Assembly (NCBI RefSeq): GCF_019798055.1
Contig: NZ_JAHOPH010000028.1
Location: 1 to 49,081 of the forward strand
Direction: 5' to 3'
Length of the DNA stretch: 49,081 bases
Origin: Salsipaludibacter albus
GTDB lineage: Bacteria > Actinomycetota > Nitriliruptoria > Nitriliruptorales > Nitriliruptoraceae
The notes under the pieces were generated by a model, which was not told where the DNA came from, made no database searches, and worked only from the letters and a program-made list of their open reading frames with translations. Shown piece by piece: positions 8,213 through 16,930 of the stretch (positions are counted from its first letter, which is position 1; the number at the start of each line of letters is the position of its first letter). The translations under genes and the position numbers were made by a program.

Positions 8213-11059
8213 TCACTCGTTCGCGCGATGTACCTCGGCGGCGAGCGCCACCCGGTTGGTGACATCCAGCTTCGCGAAGACGTGCCGGAGGTGCGTGTTC
8301 ACCGTGTGCGGCGAGACGTACAGCCGCTTGGCGACAGCACCGTTGGTGAGCCCCTCGGCGACGAGCTTCGACACGGTCTTCTCGGTCGGGGTGAGGCTGT
8401 CCCAGCCGCGGGTCGGGCGCTGCCGCGGGCCGCGCACCGCTGGCCGGGCGCCGAGGTCCCGCAGCCGTGCCCGGACGCGTCGCGCCCAGGCGTCGGCGCC
8501 GGCCTGCTCGTGGCGCTCCAGGGCCTCCGACAGCAGGTCCGCGGCCTCGGCCCGCCGACCGTCCCGGGCCAGCACCGTGGCCGCGTCCTCGCATGCACCG
8601 GTGTGCTCGAGGAGGAGCGGCGTACCGCGGGCCAGCGCGACCGCCTCGAGCAGCGGCTCGACCTCGTCGTCGACCAGGCCTCGGCACCGCAGCGCGAGGC
8701 TGCGCACGGTCGGCACCTCGGGTGCCAGGGCGACGCCAGCCTCGACGGTGTCGGCCACCTCGGCGGCGACGTCACGGTGGCCGAGCGCACGCGCGAGGCG
8801 GACCAGGTCGGGGGCCAGGCAGCGGTGGTAGTAGCGGTTGTCCCGCCCGGCGTCGAACCGCCAGCACCGCAGCAACACCCCGTAGGCGACGTCCGGGTCA
8901 CCCTCGGCCGCGCGCAGCCCGGCCACGGCGAACGCCAGGATCCCCGCGTTGTAGGCGAGCTGGTCGGCCTGCAGCGCCGCGGTGAGCGGGGCAGCCAGTT
9001 CGTGGGCCGCACGGAGGTCGCCGGTCCCCGTCGCGATGATCGTCCGGTAGGCCAGCGACTGCGTGGTCAGGAGCGGGTTGCCCTTCTCCTCGGCGGCCTG
9101 GCCGCCCGCGATCAGCCCCGGCAGCGCGTCGTCCCACTCCCCGAGCACGAACGCGGCCTGGGCGTCGGCCATCAACGTGTCGGAGAGCCACCAGCCCGAC
9201 CCGAACTCGCCCTCGAGCGTCTGCCGGAACGCGGCCCGCGCCTCCGAGATCAGGTCGCAGTCCACCAGTGCCAGGCCGAGCATGAACGTCGGCTGCAGCG
9301 GCAGCGACGTCATGTCGTGCGCCGCCGCGGCCACCGCGGCGGCGCGCCGGGCGTGCGCCAGCGCCTCGTCGAAGCGGCCCTGCCTCCCCACCGCGACGAG
9401 CAGCGCCGTCGAGGCCCAGACCGTCATCGCGGCTTCGCCCGACTGCTCGGCGATGGCCAGCGCCCGGGCGGCGGCCGACTCACCTGCCCGGGGATCGTCC
9501 CCGTACGTCAGGGCCCAACTCCGCTGGGCCAGCATCCACGCCCGTTCGGAGGGCCGAAGCCGGGCACTGGCCAGGCTGGTCTCCACGAGGGCGATCAGTT
9601 CCGCGCCCCGGTTCTGGAGGGCCAGCGCGGCAAGGAGCCCGAGCCGCAACGGCGTGTCCACCTCGTCGGGGTGCGGCCTGGCGAGCACCGCCTCTGCGCG
9701 TGTGGACGCCTCGGCAACCTCGCCGGCACGCAGCAGGGCCTGCACCACCTCGGTGGCCACCCGGTCGGCGTCGCGATGACCCTCCGGCAGCAGCGACTCG
9801 ACTCGACGAACGAGCTCGAGGCCCACCGCCGGCGACCGCGGCGATGCCTCGCGGGCAGCCTCACGCAGCCAGGCCATGGCCTGCTCGTCACCCCGCTCCG
9901 ATCCGAGCATCAGGTGGTGGGCCACGTCGAGGTGATCGGCGCCCGCAGCCATGAGCGCCTCCGCCGCCTCCCGGTGCAGCAGCCGGCGCGAGGGTGGCGG
10001 CACGTGCTGGTACACGGCGTCGTGCACGAGCTGGTGCCGGAACACCACCCGGTCGCCGACCTCCTCGAGGAGCCGGGCCTCGAAGGCCTCGCGCAGCTGC
10101 CCGACCACCTCGGGCGGTGACCGCCGGCTGACGGCGGCGACGTCACGCAGCGAGACCGCATCGCCGAGGACCGCCGTGACCTCGAGCAACTCGAGTGTCG
10201 TCGTCGGCAGGTAGCGGAGCCGGCGGACGACGAGGTCAGCCAGGGAATCCGGCAGCTCGAAGGTGGTCGGCTCGACGCGTTCCCCGACGCGGTGCAGCAT
10301 CCCCCCGTCGGCGAGCGAGCGCAGGAGCGCCACGGCCCACAGCGGGTTGCCGCCGGTCGTGGCCAGCATCTCGGCCAGCCGTGGCCCGGGCGGCGCCCCC
10401 ACGAGGGTCCCGGCGAGCGCGGCCAGGTCCTCAGGCTCCAGCGGTTGGGGTTGCAGGGTTCGTGCGCCGTGGGCCACCAGGTCATCGACCAGCCTGGCGA
10501 CCTCGGCCGGCAGCGGCGAGGGGCGGGACGAGACCACGACGAGGATGGCCGCCAGCGTCAGCTGTCGGACGATGGACAGGATCGTCCACAGGCTGGCACG
10601 GTCCGCCCACTGCAGGTCCTCCGCGACCAGCAGCACGGGACGGTCGGCGGACGACGCCTCCACCAGGTCGACGATCTCCTCGACGATCCGGTACTGGACG
10701 TCCTCGATCAGCCCTGCCGATTCGCCCGTCAGGAGCGCGCCGACTGCCGCCCTGCGGGCGTCTCCTGACCGACGGTCGAGGCCCAGCGCCGAGGCGATCA
10801 CGCCGAACGGGCGGGTGCGCTCGAAGGGGTGGGCCCCGCCCCGGAAGACGGTCACGCCATGCGACCGCGCCTCGTCGACGATGCATTGCACGAGACGGGT
10901 CTTGCCGATGCCGGCTTCGCCGTCGAGCACGAGCACCGATGCCTGCCCGCCCACGAGCTCGCCCACCGCTCGCGCGATCACGGCGAGCTCCGCCGTCCGT
11001 CCGACGAGCCCGTTGCGCGAGGGTTCGAAGGCATCCGCCACACGTGAGGGTTCCGACAT
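8213..11059 (-). CDS. LuxR-family regulator of the LAL (large ATP-binding) type
   Basis: A 948-residue transcriptional regulator. A P-loop NTPase domain is at the N-terminus, with Walker A GEAGIGKT at residues 47-54 and a Walker B-like VLLVAEDLQWAD. A long helical, TPR-like region spans about residues 350-870. A LuxR helix-turn-helix forms the last 65 residues (LTPTEKTVSKLVAEGL, then GAVAKRLYVSPHTVNTHL). LAL proteins act as ATP-dependent switches, often on carbohydrate or secondary-metabolism genes. ATG 11059 is chosen because GGTGGAGG lies about 9 bases upstream; ATG 11077 is an alternative. The two SnoaL-like genes follow in the same direction and are plausible targets. Confidence 0.9.
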   Translation of the reverse strand: MSEPSRVADAFEPSRNGLVGRTAELAVIARAVGELVGGQASVLVLDGEAGIGKTRLVQCIVDEARSHGVTVFRGGAHPFERTRPFGVIASALGLDRRSGDARRAAVGALLTGESAGLIEDVQYRIVEEIVDLVEASSADRPVLLVAEDLQWADRASLWTILSIVRQLTLAAILVVVSSRPSPLPAEVARLVDDLVAHGARTLQPQPLEPEDLAALAGTLVGAPPGPRLAEMLATTGGNPLWAVALLRSLADGGMLHRVGERVEPTTFELPDSLADLVVRRLRYLPTTTLELLEVTAVLGDAVSLRDVAAVSRRSPPEVVGQLREAFEARLLEEVGDRVVFRHQLVHDAVYQHVPPPSRRLLHREAAEALMAAGADHLDVAHHLMLGSERGDEQAMAWLREAAREASPRSPAVGLELVRRVESLLPEGHRDADRVATEVVQALLRAGEVAEASTRAEAVLARPHPDEVDTPLRLGLLAALALQNRGAELIALVETSLASARLRPSERAWMLAQRSWALTYGDDPRAGESAAARALAIAEQSGEAAMTVWASTALLVAVGRQGRFDEALAHARRAAAVAAAAHDMTSLPLQPTFMLGLALVDCDLISEARAAFRQTLEGEFGSGWWLSDTLMADAQAAFVLGEWDDALPGLIAGGQAAEEKGNPLLTTQSLAYRTIIATGTGDLRAAHELAAPLTAALQADQLAYNAGILAFAVAGLRAAEGDPDVAYGVLLRCWRFDAGRDNRYYHRCLAPDLVRLARALGHRDVAAEVADTVEAGVALAPEVPTVRSLALRCRGLVDDEVEPLLEAVALARGTPLLLEHTGACEDAATVLARDGRRAEAADLLSEALERHEQAGADAWARRVRARLRDLGARPAVRGPRQRPTRGWDSLTPTEKTVSKLVAEGLTNGAVAKRLYVSPHTVNTHLRHVFAKLDVTNRVALAAEVHRANE

Positions 11060-11273
11060 CCCGCAAGCCTCCACCATCACGGCACCGAAGTCCAGCGCGG
11101 TGACGAGGAGAGGGTGGCCGCTCTCGACCACTGTCGAGCCTCGTGGCACCGGCTGGCGCCATCCGGCGCTGCGCGGGTGTCATCCTCTTCCCCGAACCTG
11201 CGCCTGGGTCCAGGCGTGACGACGGTGACCGGGGTCAGCCCCTGGAGGGGCCAGCCCTGTATGACAATGGCTA

Positions 11274-11303
11274 TTGACAGACGTGGGGCCCCTGTGCGAG
11301 AGT
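11274..11303 (+). promoter_or_regulatory. Possible promoter of the DUF1036 gene pair
   Basis: A perfect TTGACA (11274-11279) is followed after 18 bases by GAGAGT (11298-11303), a weak -10. It lies in the 338-base gap between the divergent LAL regulator and the rightward pair at 11398. The rest of this gap shows only the hairpin at 11349-11369. Confidence 0.4.
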
Positions 11304-11348
11304 CGTGGTCCGGCGGGTCGCAGATCCACGGGGGACCAGCGGCCCGCC

Positions 11349-11369
11349 GGGCTCCCCACGCGGGAGCCC
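11349..11369 (+). other. Hairpin in the leader of the DUF1036 pair
   Basis: GGGCTCCC and GGGAGCCC form perfect 8-base arms around a 5-base loop. The hairpin sits about 28 bases before the ATG at 11398, within the predicted leader. There is no T-run, so attenuation or RNA stabilisation is as likely as termination. Confidence 0.4.
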
Positions 11370-11397
11370 CAGGTTCACTGCGGACAAGGACGGTCAG

Positions 11398-11625
11398 ATG
11401 CCCGACCAGGACGACCTGTACCGGACCCTCGATGCCGACGAGGTCGAGGCACTCGGGCCCATGCCGGCCGACGAGGGCGTGAGCCCGACGACCGACCGCG
11501 ACGGCCGGACGGCCAGCCTCACCGCGGAGGTCCACTCCCCGGGGGTCGTGCACCAGTCGTCGGGCGAACACCACGATGACGACGACCCGTTCCCGCCACC
11601 CCGCAGCCTGACCGAGGAGGACTGA
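11398..11625 (+). CDS. Small acidic protein upstream of DUF1036
   Basis: A 75-residue, strongly acidic, probably disordered protein (MPDQDDLYRTLDADEVEALG to a HHDDDDPF tail). No family is recognised. AAGGACGG lies just upstream of ATG 11398, and the stop at 11623-11625 is followed after one base by the DUF1036 start, so the two are translationally linked. Its composition resembles small actinobacterial accessory peptides that accompany a structured partner, but that role is inference. Codon use is consistent with a real gene. Confidence 0.6.
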   Translation: MPDQDDLYRTLDADEVEALGPMPADEGVSPTTDRDGRTASLTAEVHSPGVVHQSSGEHHDDDDPFPPPRSLTEED

Positions 11626-11626
11626 C

Positions 11627-11968
11627 ATGGCGGTCTACGTGCGAAACGACGGCAACGCGCGGATCTGGTTCGCCTTCGCGTACCACTTCCCGAACTGTGA
11701 CGGCGAGAACTGGGCGAAGCAGGGGTGGTGGGAGATCCCGCCGGGTGGCACCGTGACCGTCCGGGGCGGCGCGTCCAACGGCGCCAAGTACTTCTGGTAC
11801 GGCGAGACCAACACCGGGCTCCAGTGGGCCGGCGACCTGTTCACCTGGCTGCCCACCAACGTGTTCGACTGGTGCTGGACGACGTCGAGCACCAACGCCT
11901 CACTGCGCGGGATGCGGCGGCTGGACGTGCCGTGGTCGAGCGTGAACCACACCCTCGTCCTCCGCTGA
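11627..11968 (+). CDS. DUF1036 domain protein
   Basis: A 113-residue protein that is essentially one DUF1036 domain: YVRNDGNARIWFAFAY, NCDGENWAKQGWWEI, a GAKYFWYGE segment and a tryptophan-rich VFDWCW end. Both cysteines (NCDG and DWCW) are typical of the family. DUF1036 proteins are small beta-rich proteins of unknown function, often exported in other bacteria, but this copy has no signal peptide. GAGGAGGAC directly upstream acts as ribosome binding site inside the end of the preceding acidic-protein gene. It faces the MFS gene on the opposite strand. Confidence 0.85.
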   Translation: MAVYVRNDGNARIWFAFAYHFPNCDGENWAKQGWWEIPPGGTVTVRGGASNGAKYFWYGETNTGLQWAGDLFTWLPTNVFDWCWTTSSTNASLRGMRRLDVPWSSVNHTLVLR

Positions 11969-12044
11969 CACCCGATGGCGTGTGACGGGACGAGCGAGGT
12001 GACCCGCGCACTCGGCGCCCCGTTCGCCGGGGGACCTGGCGTCG

Positions 12045-13235
12045 TCAGCCGGAGCCGGCCTCGTCGTGCCCATGGTGACCGTGCGATCCGAGGCGATCGA
12101 TGCTGGAGGGGGGCACCGCGGCGACCAGCAGGGCCGGGGCGGCCGCGGCCAGCAGGGCCGGGGACCGATCGACGCGGGTGACCACCAGGCCGAACAGGCT
12201 CGGTCCGACGATGAACCCGGCGGCGATGAACACGATCGCAAGCGTGAACCCGGCGGTGGGGCCCTCGCGGAAGACCCGGTCGCTCCACATGACCACCAGG
12301 GCGAACCCCGTGGTGAACCCCACGCCGAACAGGGCGGCCGACGCCAGGGCCGCGGCCAGGGACGTGGGCGCCACGAGAGGCACCAGGGTCGATCCGGCGA
12401 GGACCGCGAGCATCGCCGCGAGCGGCCAGCGCAGCCCGTACCGGTCGGCGATCCCGCCGCCGTGGGCCCCCGCCGCGGCCCCGGCGAGGCCCAGGACGGT
12501 CCACATCGCCGCCCCCGTCCATGCGGGCAGGCCAGCGTCCTGGGCCGTGTCGGGCGCGTAGGCGAAGTAGGCACCAGACGTGATCGATGCGCCGAGTGCC
12601 ACGACGAACAGTCGCGCCGACCGAGGGTTGAGGAACCACCGCGGGTCAGGCGGACCGTGGTCGAAGACCGGACCCTCGACACGTGGGGTCAACACGCGCC
12701 AGGCCACCACGGCGGCGAGCAGCCCCATCGCGGCGAACGCCCACCACACCGGACGCCACCGGTCTCCCGCCACCAGGACGAGGCCGCCGGCGACCACCAG
12801 GCCGACCGGTGAACCCGCGTTCACCAACGCAAGGGCACGCCGGCTCCCGGACTTCGGGACCTGGAGGTCGACCGCGTCCGAGAACGGCCCCCAGGCACCG
12901 CCGGCACTCGTGCCTGCGGCGACGATCCCCACCACGAGCAGCGTCGGGTCCGACGCAACGGCGGTCAGCATCGCGCCGCCTGCCAACAGCAGGCACCCGG
13001 CCACGACCGGAATGCGGGGCCCGAGACGGGACGTCACGACGCCGGTGACGACGGTGGCGACCAGGTATCCCGCCTGGGCGGCACTGGCGTAGAACCCCAG
13101 CACGTCGAGGGACAGGTCGAACTCGGCGCGGAAGATCGGTACGAACAGGCCGTACGCCTGTCGCCCGATCCCGTAGGTGGCCACGAGTGCCAGCAGACCG
13201 ACACCTCCGACGCGGGAGGATTCGCTGATCCGCAC
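12045..13235 (-). CDS. Major facilitator superfamily transporter
   Basis: A 396-residue membrane carrier with twelve predicted helices in two six-helix halves. The first helix contains GLLALVATYGIGRQAYG. The helix 2-3 loop SRLGPRIPV and the equivalent second-half loop ADRYGLRWPL are the usual MFS A-motif positions. It ends in a histidine-rich tail (GSHGHHGHDEAGSG), which might bind metal. The start is set at GTG 13235 because GGAAGG lies six bases upstream; GTG 13241 is too close to it. The substrate cannot be read from the sequence. It faces the DUF1036 gene and is divergent from the aspartoacylase-like gene. Confidence 0.85.
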   Translation of the reverse strand: MRISESSRVGGVGLLALVATYGIGRQAYGLFVPIFRAEFDLSLDVLGFYASAAQAGYLVATVVTGVVTSRLGPRIPVVAGCLLLAGGAMLTAVASDPTLLVVGIVAAGTSAGGAWGPFSDAVDLQVPKSGSRRALALVNAGSPVGLVVAGGLVLVAGDRWRPVWWAFAAMGLLAAVVAWRVLTPRVEGPVFDHGPPDPRWFLNPRSARLFVVALGASITSGAYFAYAPDTAQDAGLPAWTGAAMWTVLGLAGAAAGAHGGGIADRYGLRWPLAAMLAVLAGSTLVPLVAPTSLAAALASAALFGVGFTTGFALVVMWSDRVFREGPTAGFTLAIVFIAAGFIVGPSLFGLVVTRVDRSPALLAAAAPALLVAAVPPSSIDRLGSHGHHGHDEAGSG

Positions 13236-13412
13236 GGCCACCCTTCCACCGCGGTCGACGAGGACCCGCCGATTCTCGTGGTCGGTCGACGATCACCGGC
13301 ACGCCGTTCGCCACCTCATCAGCCCGCCGGAGGCAAGTCAACCACCTCCTCGTCGCAGACTCCCCCGGTTGACTCCGCGCGACGCGCGCAGGGTCCCGCG
13401 GGTCCTTCGCCC

Positions 13413-13418
13413 TAGACT
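13413..13418 (+). promoter_or_regulatory. -10 element directly before the aspartoacylase-like gene
   Basis: TAGACT ends only nine bases before ATG 13428. With normal spacing, transcription would begin within a few bases of the start codon, pointing to leaderless or near-leaderless translation. No good -35 is seen. Confidence 0.4.
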
Positions 13419-13427
13419 CTCGTCCCC

Positions 13428-14492
13428 ATGGACACCGGACTCAACACCACCGCGCTGGGCACGCCCACCCACCGCTTCCTGCCCGACGGGCTCGACGCGG
13501 ACCTGCTGTCGCTGTCCCCCCTGCAGTTCGCCCGCGCGCTGGAGGTCCCCACCCTGGTCCGCGTCCCCGGTGCGGGGATGCGCCCACCTCGGGCGTTCGC
13601 GTGCCTGCTGCACGGGGACGAGTCGACCGGTCTGGAGGCGGCACTGGCCGTGCTGCGTCGACCCGCGGTGCGGGCGTTCGACCTCTACCTGGTCATCGGC
13701 AACGTCCCGGCCGCGGTCGCCGACGGTGGGTTCGCCCACCGCTTCCTGGACGGCCAGGAGGACTTCAACCGGGTCTGGGGACTGGACATCGACTCGCCGC
13801 AGCGGGCGGCCGCCGCGGCGATCCACGACCACTTGCTCGAGGCCGACCTCGAGGCGATCGTCGACATCCACAACAACACCGGCAACAACCCGTTCTACGC
13901 GATCGTGACGACCGACGACGCCCGCGACGTCAACGTGGCCACGCTGTTCACCACGACGGTCCTGCGCTGGGACCTGGGGGTCAACACCCTCATGGAGTCC
14001 ATGCCCCCCGACGTCTCGGGCATCGCCGTCGAGTGCGGCCTGCCGGGCCTGCCGGAGTCCCGCGCCTTCGCCGTCGACGGCCTGCGTCGGTTCCTGGGCA
14101 CGCGTCGCTTCCGCGACGACCGGGTCCGTTTCGACGTCGACATGCTCGGCAACCTCGTCAAGGTCCGGGTCCGGCCCGAGATCGACTTCACCTTCGACGG
14201 CACGCTCGACACCCACGACTTCGTGGTGGCCGACGGTGCGGACACGGCCAACTTCGTCGACGTCGACGCGGGCCACGTGCTTGGCCGGGTCCGTCCCGGG
14301 GCGGACCTGCCCCTGGTCGCGCGGCACCCCCGGGGCGACGACGTCACCCACGACCACCTGGCGGTGACCGGGGACGGCCGGGTCGTGCTGACCCACCCGA
14401 CCACGCCGGTGATGATGACCCGGACGGTGCCGGCGGCACGCAAGGACGTGCTGCTGTACCTGTCCGACCACCTGCCCCCACCTCGGGGCTGA
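13428..14492 (+). CDS. Succinylglutamate desuccinylase/aspartoacylase family protein
   Basis: A 354-residue zinc-dependent deacylase-like protein of the M14-related AstE/AspA family. Zinc-binding elements are visible: HGDES (about residue 64), whose His and Glu would bind zinc, and DIHNNTG (about residue 146), supplying the third ligand. A glutamate in IAVECGLPG is the likely catalytic base region. The C-terminal third forms the beta domain typical of the family (VKVRVRPEIDFTFDGT). It would remove an acyl group from an acylated amino acid, but the substrate is unknown. Translation may be leaderless. A small membrane-protein gene follows on the same strand. Confidence 0.8.
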   Translation: MDTGLNTTALGTPTHRFLPDGLDADLLSLSPLQFARALEVPTLVRVPGAGMRPPRAFACLLHGDESTGLEAALAVLRRPAVRAFDLYLVIGNVPAAVADGGFAHRFLDGQEDFNRVWGLDIDSPQRAAAAAIHDHLLEADLEAIVDIHNNTGNNPFYAIVTTDDARDVNVATLFTTTVLRWDLGVNTLMESMPPDVSGIAVECGLPGLPESRAFAVDGLRRFLGTRRFRDDRVRFDVDMLGNLVKVRVRPEIDFTFDGTLDTHDFVVADGADTANFVDVDAGHVLGRVRPGADLPLVARHPRGDDVTHDHLAVTGDGRVVLTHPTTPVMMTRTVPAARKDVLLYLSDHLPPPRG

Positions 14493-14621
14493 CCGATCGG
14501 CGCCCCGACCGGCCCGTCCGGCGACCGACCTCGTCCTCGTCGCCCGGCCTGGCTGCACCGCGAGGCGTCGTGGGCCCGCGCCGCCCGGCACCGTCGACGC
14601 AACTGGACCACCGCCCGCGAG

Positions 14622-15026
14622 GTGGACCGCCTCACCCACGCCGAACCCCCGGACCCCATCCGGCTCCCACTGGTCGAGCTCGTCCGGTTCTGGGCCTGGC
14701 CGCTGGTGGCGGTCGTCGGGGCGACCGGGCTGGGCACGGTCCTGGTGGTGTCGGCCACCGGGCTCGCGCGTGAGCTGGGCGTGTCGATGCTCGCCGGCGT
14801 GGTCGCGGCACTGGTCGTCATCCCCACCCAGGTGGTCCTCGCCCGCCGGGCAGCCCAGGTCGAGTTCGAGCGCGACGGCCAGCTGGTGGGCCTGGCCGTC
14901 GAGCGGATCCTCGAGGAGGTCGAGGCGATGCTGGAGCGCCGCGACGGTGCGTCGCCCGACGACCACGACGTGCCGCACGAGGACTCGCCGGACCAGGACT
15001 CGCCGGACCAGGATCTGTCGGTCTAG
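14622..15026 (+). CDS. Two-helix membrane protein of unknown function
   Basis: A 134-residue protein from GTG 14622. Two adjacent membrane helices (FWAWPLVAVVGATGLGTVLVV and LAGVVAALVVIPTQVVLA) are followed by a charged helix (VEFERDGQLVGLAVERILEE) and an acidic tail with a tandem DSPDQ repeat. No family is recognised. The stop codon lies in a CTAG palindrome that is also the stop codon of the opposing mca gene. The start is uncertain since no strong ribosome binding site is evident. Confidence 0.6.
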   Translation: MDRLTHAEPPDPIRLPLVELVRFWAWPLVAVVGATGLGTVLVVSATGLARELGVSMLAGVVAALVVIPTQVVLARRAAQVEFERDGQLVGLAVERILEEVEAMLERRDGASPDDHDVPHEDSPDQDSPDQDLSV

Positions 15027-15874
15027 TCGGCGAGGTCGATCCCGGCGAACAGGTCGGTGGCGTCCTCGGGTGCAGGCTCACCGTCGAGGATCACGTAGGT
15101 CTCCCACGGGAAGCACTCCACCTCGACCTCGCGCGGGATGTTGAACCAGCGCCCGTCCGGGTCGACCTGGGAGGCATGGGCCCGCAGGGCGTCGTCCCGG
15201 ACGTCGAAGAACTCCCGCACGTCCACGACGATGTCCGGCTCGGTGTCGGCGTCGCGCTCGCCGCGCTCCTCCAGCCACCCGGCGAACGGCGACTCGATGC
15301 CGCGTGCGACCAGGGCCTCGTGGATCGCCTGGGTCCGCGCCCGGGGGAAGCCGGTCCCGAAGACGGTGCGGGGCACGGTCCAGCCGGGCTCGTCACCGTC
15401 CTCGGCCGCCAGTTCGAGCGCCCGCATCGTCACGGTGTACACGCGGATGTGGTCCGGGTGCGGGTAGCCACCGTCGGGCGGATAGGTCACGACCACGTGG
15501 GGCCGTTCCGCCCGCAGCACGTCGGCCAGCGACGCCGCGGTCTCCTCCACCGACAGGTCGGCGAAGCAGCCCGCGGGGACGTCGGCGGGATCCTCGGGCA
15601 GCCCCGAGTCGACGAAGCCCAGCTCGTGGACGGCGTCGAAGCCGATGATCTCGACGGCCGCGGCGAGCTCGCGCTCGCGCAGGGCCGGCATGTCGGCGGG
15701 GTCCACGGGCGGGTGGGACGGGTTCAGCACGTCCCCGGCCGAGCCGTCGGTGCAGCACACCAGGACCACCCGGTCACCACGTCGGGCATGGGCCGCCGCG
15801 GTCGGGGAGCCCTTGGAGGACTCGTCGTCGGGATGGGCATGGACGAACAGCAGGCGTGGCGTGACGTCGCTCAC
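15023..15874 (-). CDS. mca: Mycothiol S-conjugate amidase
   Basis: A 283-residue zinc enzyme of the LmbE/PIG-L family that cleaves mycothiol conjugates during detoxification. Zinc ligands and base are in AHPDDE (residues 13-18) and in the later PHPDH. The long C-terminal part with AGWLEERGERD and WFNIPREVEVECFPWETY is typical of Mca rather than of MshB, which is usually followed by different sequence. GGAGGAGGA lies directly before GTG 15874. The start overlaps the stop of the upstream CinA-like gene (TGTGA), so the two are translationally coupled. It supports a mycothiol-producing host. Confidence 0.85.
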   Translation of the reverse strand: MSDVTPRLLFVHAHPDDESSKGSPTAAAHARRGDRVVLVCCTDGSAGDVLNPSHPPVDPADMPALRERELAAAVEIIGFDAVHELGFVDSGLPEDPADVPAGCFADLSVEETAASLADVLRAERPHVVVTYPPDGGYPHPDHIRVYTVTMRALELAAEDGDEPGWTVPRTVFGTGFPRARTQAIHEALVARGIESPFAGWLEERGERDADTEPDIVVDVREFFDVRDDALRAHASQVDPDGRWFNIPREVEVECFPWETYVILDGEPAPEDATDLFAGIDLAD

Positions 15875-16764
15875 AGGTCCTCCTCCTCGGGATCGTCGTC
15901 GGTGCGGGCCGCCATCGCCTGGTCACTCGAGCGGGTCGCCACGTCCTCACGTCCGCCCCACTGGCGGGCGAGTCGACGCCCGCCGTCCGTCGCGAGCAGG
16001 TCCTCGAGGTGGGTGGCCACGCGATCGGCGGCCGCGCGGGCACGGTCGCCGGGCCCGGTCAGGCGCACCAGCATGGGACGACCGGGGTACGAGCCCAGCT
16101 TGACGTCGGGGAAGTCGCGGCCCACGACCGCGAAGACCGGGTTGAGCAACGACTCCGGCAGCCCGTGCGTGACCTCCACGACCTCGGGCACCGGGTTGCG
16201 GCCCGCGACAATCGGCACCAGCCCCTCGTCCACGATGTGGGCGAAGGCGCCCGGCACACCGGGCAGGATCGCGACGGTCACCCCGTCGGCGGCGACCCCG
16301 CCGTCGAGGTCCACGACCACCGCAGGCACCCATCCGGAGACGTCCGCCAACAGCCGTGCGCCGACCGGCAGGTCGGCCATGCGCATCATCGGCTCGACGA
16401 CGTCGGGGCCGATCGGGATGCCGAGGTCGCGCTGGCGGTCCAGCGAGGCCTCGAGTCGCGCGGCCACCACGTCGTTGCGCTCCACCGGCCGGTCCAGCGC
16501 GGCCGCGACCGCCGTGAAGGTGATGTCGTCCGGCGTCGACCCGATCCCGCCGGAGGTGACCAGCAGGCGCGGCCGGGAGCGCGCCAGTTCGGCGTGGACG
16601 GCCTCGGCGATGGCGTCCGGGTCGTCGCCCACCGTGTGGGTGCGTTGCAGGGCCACGCCATGACGTGCCAGCGCACGGGCCAGCACCCCGGTGTTGGCGT
16701 CGGCGACGTGGCCGTCGAGGATCTCGTCCCCGATGACGACCAGCGATGCCTGCACGGTGCCCAC
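15871..16764 (-). CDS. CinA-like molybdopterin-binding domain protein
   Basis: A 297-residue protein with the MoCF/CinA N-terminal fold: LVVIGDEILDGHVADANTG at the start, VGDDPDAIAEAV, and the LLVTSGGIGSTPDDITF signature. The C-terminal half covers the dimer-extension region (PGVPGAFAHIV, LLNPVFAVVGRDFPDVKLG). The separate nicotinamide-nucleotide amidase domain of full-length CinA is missing. Such short forms are common and may be nucleotide pyrophosphatases. GGAGG four bases before GTG 16764 sets the start, with GTG 16755 as an alternative. The stop overlaps the mca start. Confidence 0.8.
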   Translation of the reverse strand: MGTVQASLVVIGDEILDGHVADANTGVLARALARHGVALQRTHTVGDDPDAIAEAVHAELARSRPRLLVTSGGIGSTPDDITFTAVAAALDRPVERNDVVAARLEASLDRQRDLGIPIGPDVVEPMMRMADLPVGARLLADVSGWVPAVVVDLDGGVAADGVTVAILPGVPGAFAHIVDEGLVPIVAGRNPVPEVVEVTHGLPESLLNPVFAVVGRDFPDVKLGSYPGRPMLVRLTGPGDRARAAADRVATHLEDLLATDGGRRLARQWGGREDVATRSSDQAMAARTDDDPEEEDL

Positions 16765-16916
16765 GGCGCCTCCGGGTCGGATCGGGTCGGTCGGATCGGG
16801 TCGGGTCGCAAGGGGCGGATCGCCCGGCGAAACCCGGCTCGCGAGGGTAGCCAGACGGGCTGGCCGGCCCGGACCGACCGGGTCCTCCACGGCGTGGGGT
16901 GCCCACCCCGCGCTGG

Positions 16917-16922
16917 TAGCGT
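16917..16922 (+). promoter_or_regulatory. -10 element directly before the membrane-protein gene
   Basis: TAGCGT ends eight bases before ATG 16931, again suggesting near-leaderless transcription, as at 13413. No clear -35 is visible. Confidence 0.35.
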
Positions 16923-16930
16923 CGCCCGCC

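Noticed and set aside
7355-10120. 921-codon rightward open frame opposite the LAL regulator
   Set aside because: Composition is His/Arg/Gly/Gln shadow sequence. The opposite strand has complete SnoaL and LAL domains.
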